64,000 nt of DNA from Haloglomus salinum (GTDB taxonomy: Archaea; Halobacteriota; Halobacteria; Halobacteriales; Haloarculaceae): contig NZ_CP101153.1 of NCBI RefSeq assembly GCF_024298825.1, positions 1,550,001 to 1,614,000 of the forward strand, in the 5' to 3' direction. The position numbers and the translations under genes are program-made. The notes under the pieces were generated by a model that was not told where the DNA came from, did no database searches, and saw only the letters and a program-made list of their open reading frames with translations. Shown here piece by piece: positions 61,749 through 64,000 of the stretch; positions within the stretch are counted from its first letter, which is position 1; every line of letters begins with the position of its first letter.

Positions 61749-62036
61749 ATGCACGGCACAGGGGGTCGGTCGCAATCGAACAGTTCCGGTGCGGTTCCTG
61801 AGCAGGCCCGTACCGTCGGCACCGTCGAGCACTGCTCCTGCGGCATGGCCGCACTCGTCGCGACTGTCGGTGCAGTCGTCCTGCTCTACTCGTCGCTCGT
61901 GGCGGTGACCACGGCGCTGGGGCTCCTCGGGTCGACGATGTTCGTCCTGGGCGTGTTCGCCGTCTGGTTCGTCACCTGGTTCGTGTTAGAGCTCGTCTGG
62001 GAGTGGCGCGCCGGTCGGTTGCACGTCCGCGGATAG
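61749..62036 (+). CDS. Small two-TM membrane protein
   Basis: A 95-residue protein with two hydrophobic segments (about residues 35-55 and 60-82) and a short polar N-terminus. An AT-rich AAATATTG about 40 nt upstream may be its promoter. The ATG at 61749 is preferred to a GTG nine bases earlier. This kind of two-helix protein (GSTMFVLGVFAVWFVTWFVLEL) is common in haloarchaea; no function is known. It stands alone. Confidence 0.55.
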   Translation: MHGTGGRSQSNSSGAVPEQARTVGTVEHCSCGMAALVATVGAVVLLYSSLVAVTTALGLLGSTMFVLGVFAVWFVTWFVLELVWEWRAGRLHVRG

Positions 62037-62137
62037 CGCCCGGGCCCCGACACGCCCGTCGTTCGCGTCGCGTACTTCAATGACCGTCCAGGGACGGGAC
62101 AACCGCCAACCGGGGGGAGCGTAGAGTAGGCGTACGA

Positions 62138-63145
62138 ATGCGACTCGACGCACGAACGACCCTGACGGTGGTGGCGGTGCTCGTCGCCGCGCTGGCGCTG
62201 GTCGCGGCGCCCGCGGCCGCTGACGACGACATCGGCATCGCCACCGGTGACGGCATCAACTCGACCATCGACCTGTCGGCCTCGGGTGGCGAGGCCGGCA
62301 ACGGCGGCTCCGGGACCCTCGACTGCGAGGGCCAGCCCACGCACCACCAGTGCGACAAGGGCGGTGAGCTGAACAGCGAGGCCGGTTCGCTCACCTACAC
62401 CGGCGATACGTACAGCGACGACGACGATACGCGCTTCGGCGGCGGCGACGAGGTCACCGTCGCGGGCCAGGGCGAACAGGCCACCGTCGAGTTCGACTGC
62501 GACCTCAGCACGTCGCCCTCGCCGGACGACTGCGCGGTCAACGCCACGTCCTCGCAGGGCGACGCGCCCGGCCCGCTCGGGGAGAGCGGCGAGGAGGACG
62601 ACTCCGGTGGCGACGACGGCTCCGGCGGCGCGCCGACCCTCCCGGCCCCCGGCGGTGAGGCACCGGGTACCGCCGACCTCGATGTCGGCCTCTTCCAGGG
62701 CGAGGGCATCAACTCGACGGTCGGTGTCGCCTACCAGGGCGGCTCCGGGCCCGTCGCGAGCGACGGCGCAGTCGACTGTATCGGCCAGCCCAGCCACCAC
62801 CAGTGTGACAAGGGTGGCTCGCTGACGCTGGGCCCGCTCGGCGTCGCGTACGTCGGTGACAACTACGCGGACGACGACGACATCCGCGTCGGCGGCGGCG
62901 ACGAGTTCGTCGTCTCGGCCGGCGGCGAGGAACTGCTCGCCGGCTTCGACTGTGACTTCACCACCTCCCCGTCCCCGGAGACGTGTGACTTCGACCTAGG
63001 CTCCTCGCAGGCCGACGCGCCCGGGCCGCTCGGTCCGGAGGACGGCGAGTTCGACAACGAGGGCGAGGCCCCCGGCGACGAGCGCTCCGAGCAGGGTGAG
63101 GAGAACAGCAACGACCAGAACAACCGGAACGAGAACGCCGAGTAG
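62138..63145 (+). CDS. Secreted two-repeat cysteine protein
   Basis: A 335-residue exported protein with a Sec-type signal (about residues 8-28, ending AAADDD). The mature part has two copies of a roughly 115-residue unit (about 30-145 and 180-300). Each has GxGINSTxxxxxxGG, CxGQPxHHQCDKGG, YxGDxYxDDDDxRxGGGDE and FDCDxxTSPSPxxC, so four Cys per unit. The unit is then followed by SSQxDAPGPLG. The high Asp content could bind calcium. A Gly/Ser/Asp linker joins the units and the tail is Asn/Glu-rich. I do not know the family. Confidence 0.65.
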   Translation: MRLDARTTLTVVAVLVAALALVAAPAAADDDIGIATGDGINSTIDLSASGGEAGNGGSGTLDCEGQPTHHQCDKGGELNSEAGSLTYTGDTYSDDDDTRFGGGDEVTVAGQGEQATVEFDCDLSTSPSPDDCAVNATSSQGDAPGPLGESGEEDDSGGDDGSGGAPTLPAPGGEAPGTADLDVGLFQGEGINSTVGVAYQGGSGPVASDGAVDCIGQPSHHQCDKGGSLTLGPLGVAYVGDNYADDDDIRVGGGDEFVVSAGGEELLAGFDCDFTTSPSPETCDFDLGSSQADAPGPLGPEDGEFDNEGEAPGDERSEQGEENSNDQNNRNENAE

Positions 63146-63178
63146 CGCGCCCCGCGGCTCCGTTCTTGTCGGATATTC

Positions 63179-64000
63179 ATGGGTTCGCCACGCGGGAGTC
63201 CAGCGAGCGTGGGCACACTGGGCCGGACCGTGTCAGCCTTTCCGCTCGCTCCCGGACGGCCGTGTGTGTTCGGAGAAGATGTCACTCCGGCCACGACGGT
63301 GCTCGGTCCCGGCGACGATGCCGACGTGGCCATCGTGGGGGGCGTCCACGGTGACGAGCCGAGCGGTGTTCGCGCCGTGCGGCAGGTGATCGAGTCCAAC
63401 CCCGACCTCCAGCGCCCGGTGAAACTCGTGGTGGCGAACCCGCCCGCAGTGGCCAGCCACCGTCGCTACCTCGATGCCGACATGAACCGGGTGTTCCCCG
63501 GAGATCCCGACAGTGGGGCCCGTGAACGCCGGCTCGCGGCCGCGCTCCTCGCGGAGATCGACGACTGTGGTCCGGTGCTCTCGATCCATTCGACCCACTC
63601 CTTCGACGACCCCATCGCGTTCGTCTCACGGTCGTATCCCCCCGTCCAGGAGCTGGCCGCACGCCTTCCGATACCGCACATCGTCGATCCGACGCCCTGT
63701 ATCGAGGGGTCGCTCCCGACCGCTGCCCCCGTCATCAGCATCGAGGCGGGGCGACAGCTCACCGAGGAGGCCACGGAGAACGCCACCGGGATCGTCGAGG
63801 CGTTCCTCCGGCTGGTCGACGTGCTCCCCGAGGAGCCGACTGGTGGCGACTCGACCTACTACACGGTGACCGACGCGGTCTCGCAACCGTCCGGCCCCGA
63901 CTACGAGCTACTCGTGGAGAACTTCGAACGAGTCTCCGAGGGGAGTACCGTCGCCCAGAGTGCCACTGAGGAGTACGTGGCCGACGAGCCGTTCGTCCCG
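63179..64000 (+). CDS. Succinylglutamate desuccinylase/aspartoacylase-like protein, 3' end outside the window
   Basis: An open frame of 274 codons reaching the right edge. Motifs of the AstE/AspA zinc hydrolase fold are clear: GGVHGDEPSG (His57, Glu60), DMNRVFPGDPDSG with the Asn-Arg substrate residues, and SIHSTHSF with the third zinc-binding His. It has no signal peptide, unlike the relative at 10873. The start may be the ATG at 63179 or a GTG at 63209; conserved sequence starts after both. The physiological substrate is unknown. Confidence 0.75.
   Translation, partial: MGSPRGSPASVGTLGRTVSAFPLAPGRPCVFGEDVTPATTVLGPGDDADVAIVGGVHGDEPSGVRAVRQVIESNPDLQRPVKLVVANPPAVASHRRYLDADMNRVFPGDPDSGARERRLAAALLAEIDDCGPVLSIHSTHSFDDPIAFVSRSYPPVQELAARLPIPHIVDPTPCIEGSLPTAAPVISIEAGRQLTEEATENATGIVEAFLRLVDVLPEEPTGGDSTYYTVTDAVSQPSGPDYELLVENFERVSEGSTVAQSATEEYVADEPFVP

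Overview
The window reads as a haloarchaeal genome (class Halobacteria). It is GC-rich and its proteins are strongly acidic. Leaderless promoters carry a TATA box about 26-30 nt before the ATG. There are Tat/lipobox secretion signals, a TFB-type transcription factor and several zinc-ribbon families that I know only from haloarchaea. No rRNA, tRNA or CRISPR array was found.

Layout. (1) 1-22.3 kb is ordinary host chromosome. It holds a partial unknown gene, a NUDIX hydrolase with two co-oriented small genes, a cydAB quinol oxidase operon divergent from a lone A-type oxidase subunit I, and a beta-propeller protein with tandem zinc ribbons. CBS and UspA proteins follow, then a Tat-exported desuccinylase-like protein, a glutaryl-CoA dehydrogenase/thiolase pair, and a four-gene minus-strand operon (TAXI binding protein, fused TRAP permease, ThDP decarboxylase-like enzyme, acyl-CoA synthetase) that looks like an uptake-and-activation route for a carboxylic acid. 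(2) At about 22.66 kb a pilus-type membrane protein gene (type II secretion F/TadC-like) is cut off after its N-terminal segment. At about 60.1 kb the C-terminal end of what looks like a pilus-operon protein appears. The 37 kb between them is a mobile, conjugation-type island. (3) From 60.4 kb host-like genes resume: a histidine kinase, a small membrane protein, a two-repeat secreted cysteine protein and a partial desuccinylase/aspartoacylase.

The island carries an NrS-1-like primase-polymerase, a toxin-antitoxin pair with a frameshifted TumE toxin, a DUF6735 gene, an extra TFB, a SWIM zinc-finger protein and a large VirD4/TraD-like coupling ATPase. A CBS-HEPN protein and a membrane-anchored Mrr-like nuclease follow, then a complete IS6-type insertion sequence with an 8-bp target duplication, a wHTH protein with a TumE-like partner, and a MoaD-like protein with an amidase. 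Next come exonuclease VII large and small subunits (the large one membrane-anchored), an OB-fold protein, several tiny zinc proteins, a metallo-beta-lactamase lipoprotein with DUF3006, and a tight seven-gene cluster built round a VirB4 ATPase. The island ends with a free-standing intein-like homing endonuclease. No integrase was recognised inside it.

Several island genes (DUF6735, tfb, SWIM, a hypothetical at 44.3 kb and the homing endonuclease) are preceded by the same kind of short leader. It starts GGTTTGTGG or a close variant and continues into a GC hairpin with GACGGG or a similar loop. The leader recurs in front of unrelated genes and is the most intriguing shared signal. Other structured DNA in the island includes two copies of a palindromic element of about 110 bp, an 80-bp direct repeat flanking a zinc-ribbon gene, a perfect 17-bp-arm hairpin upstream of the OB-fold gene, and a 578-bp segment with terminal inverted repeats next to the left junction.
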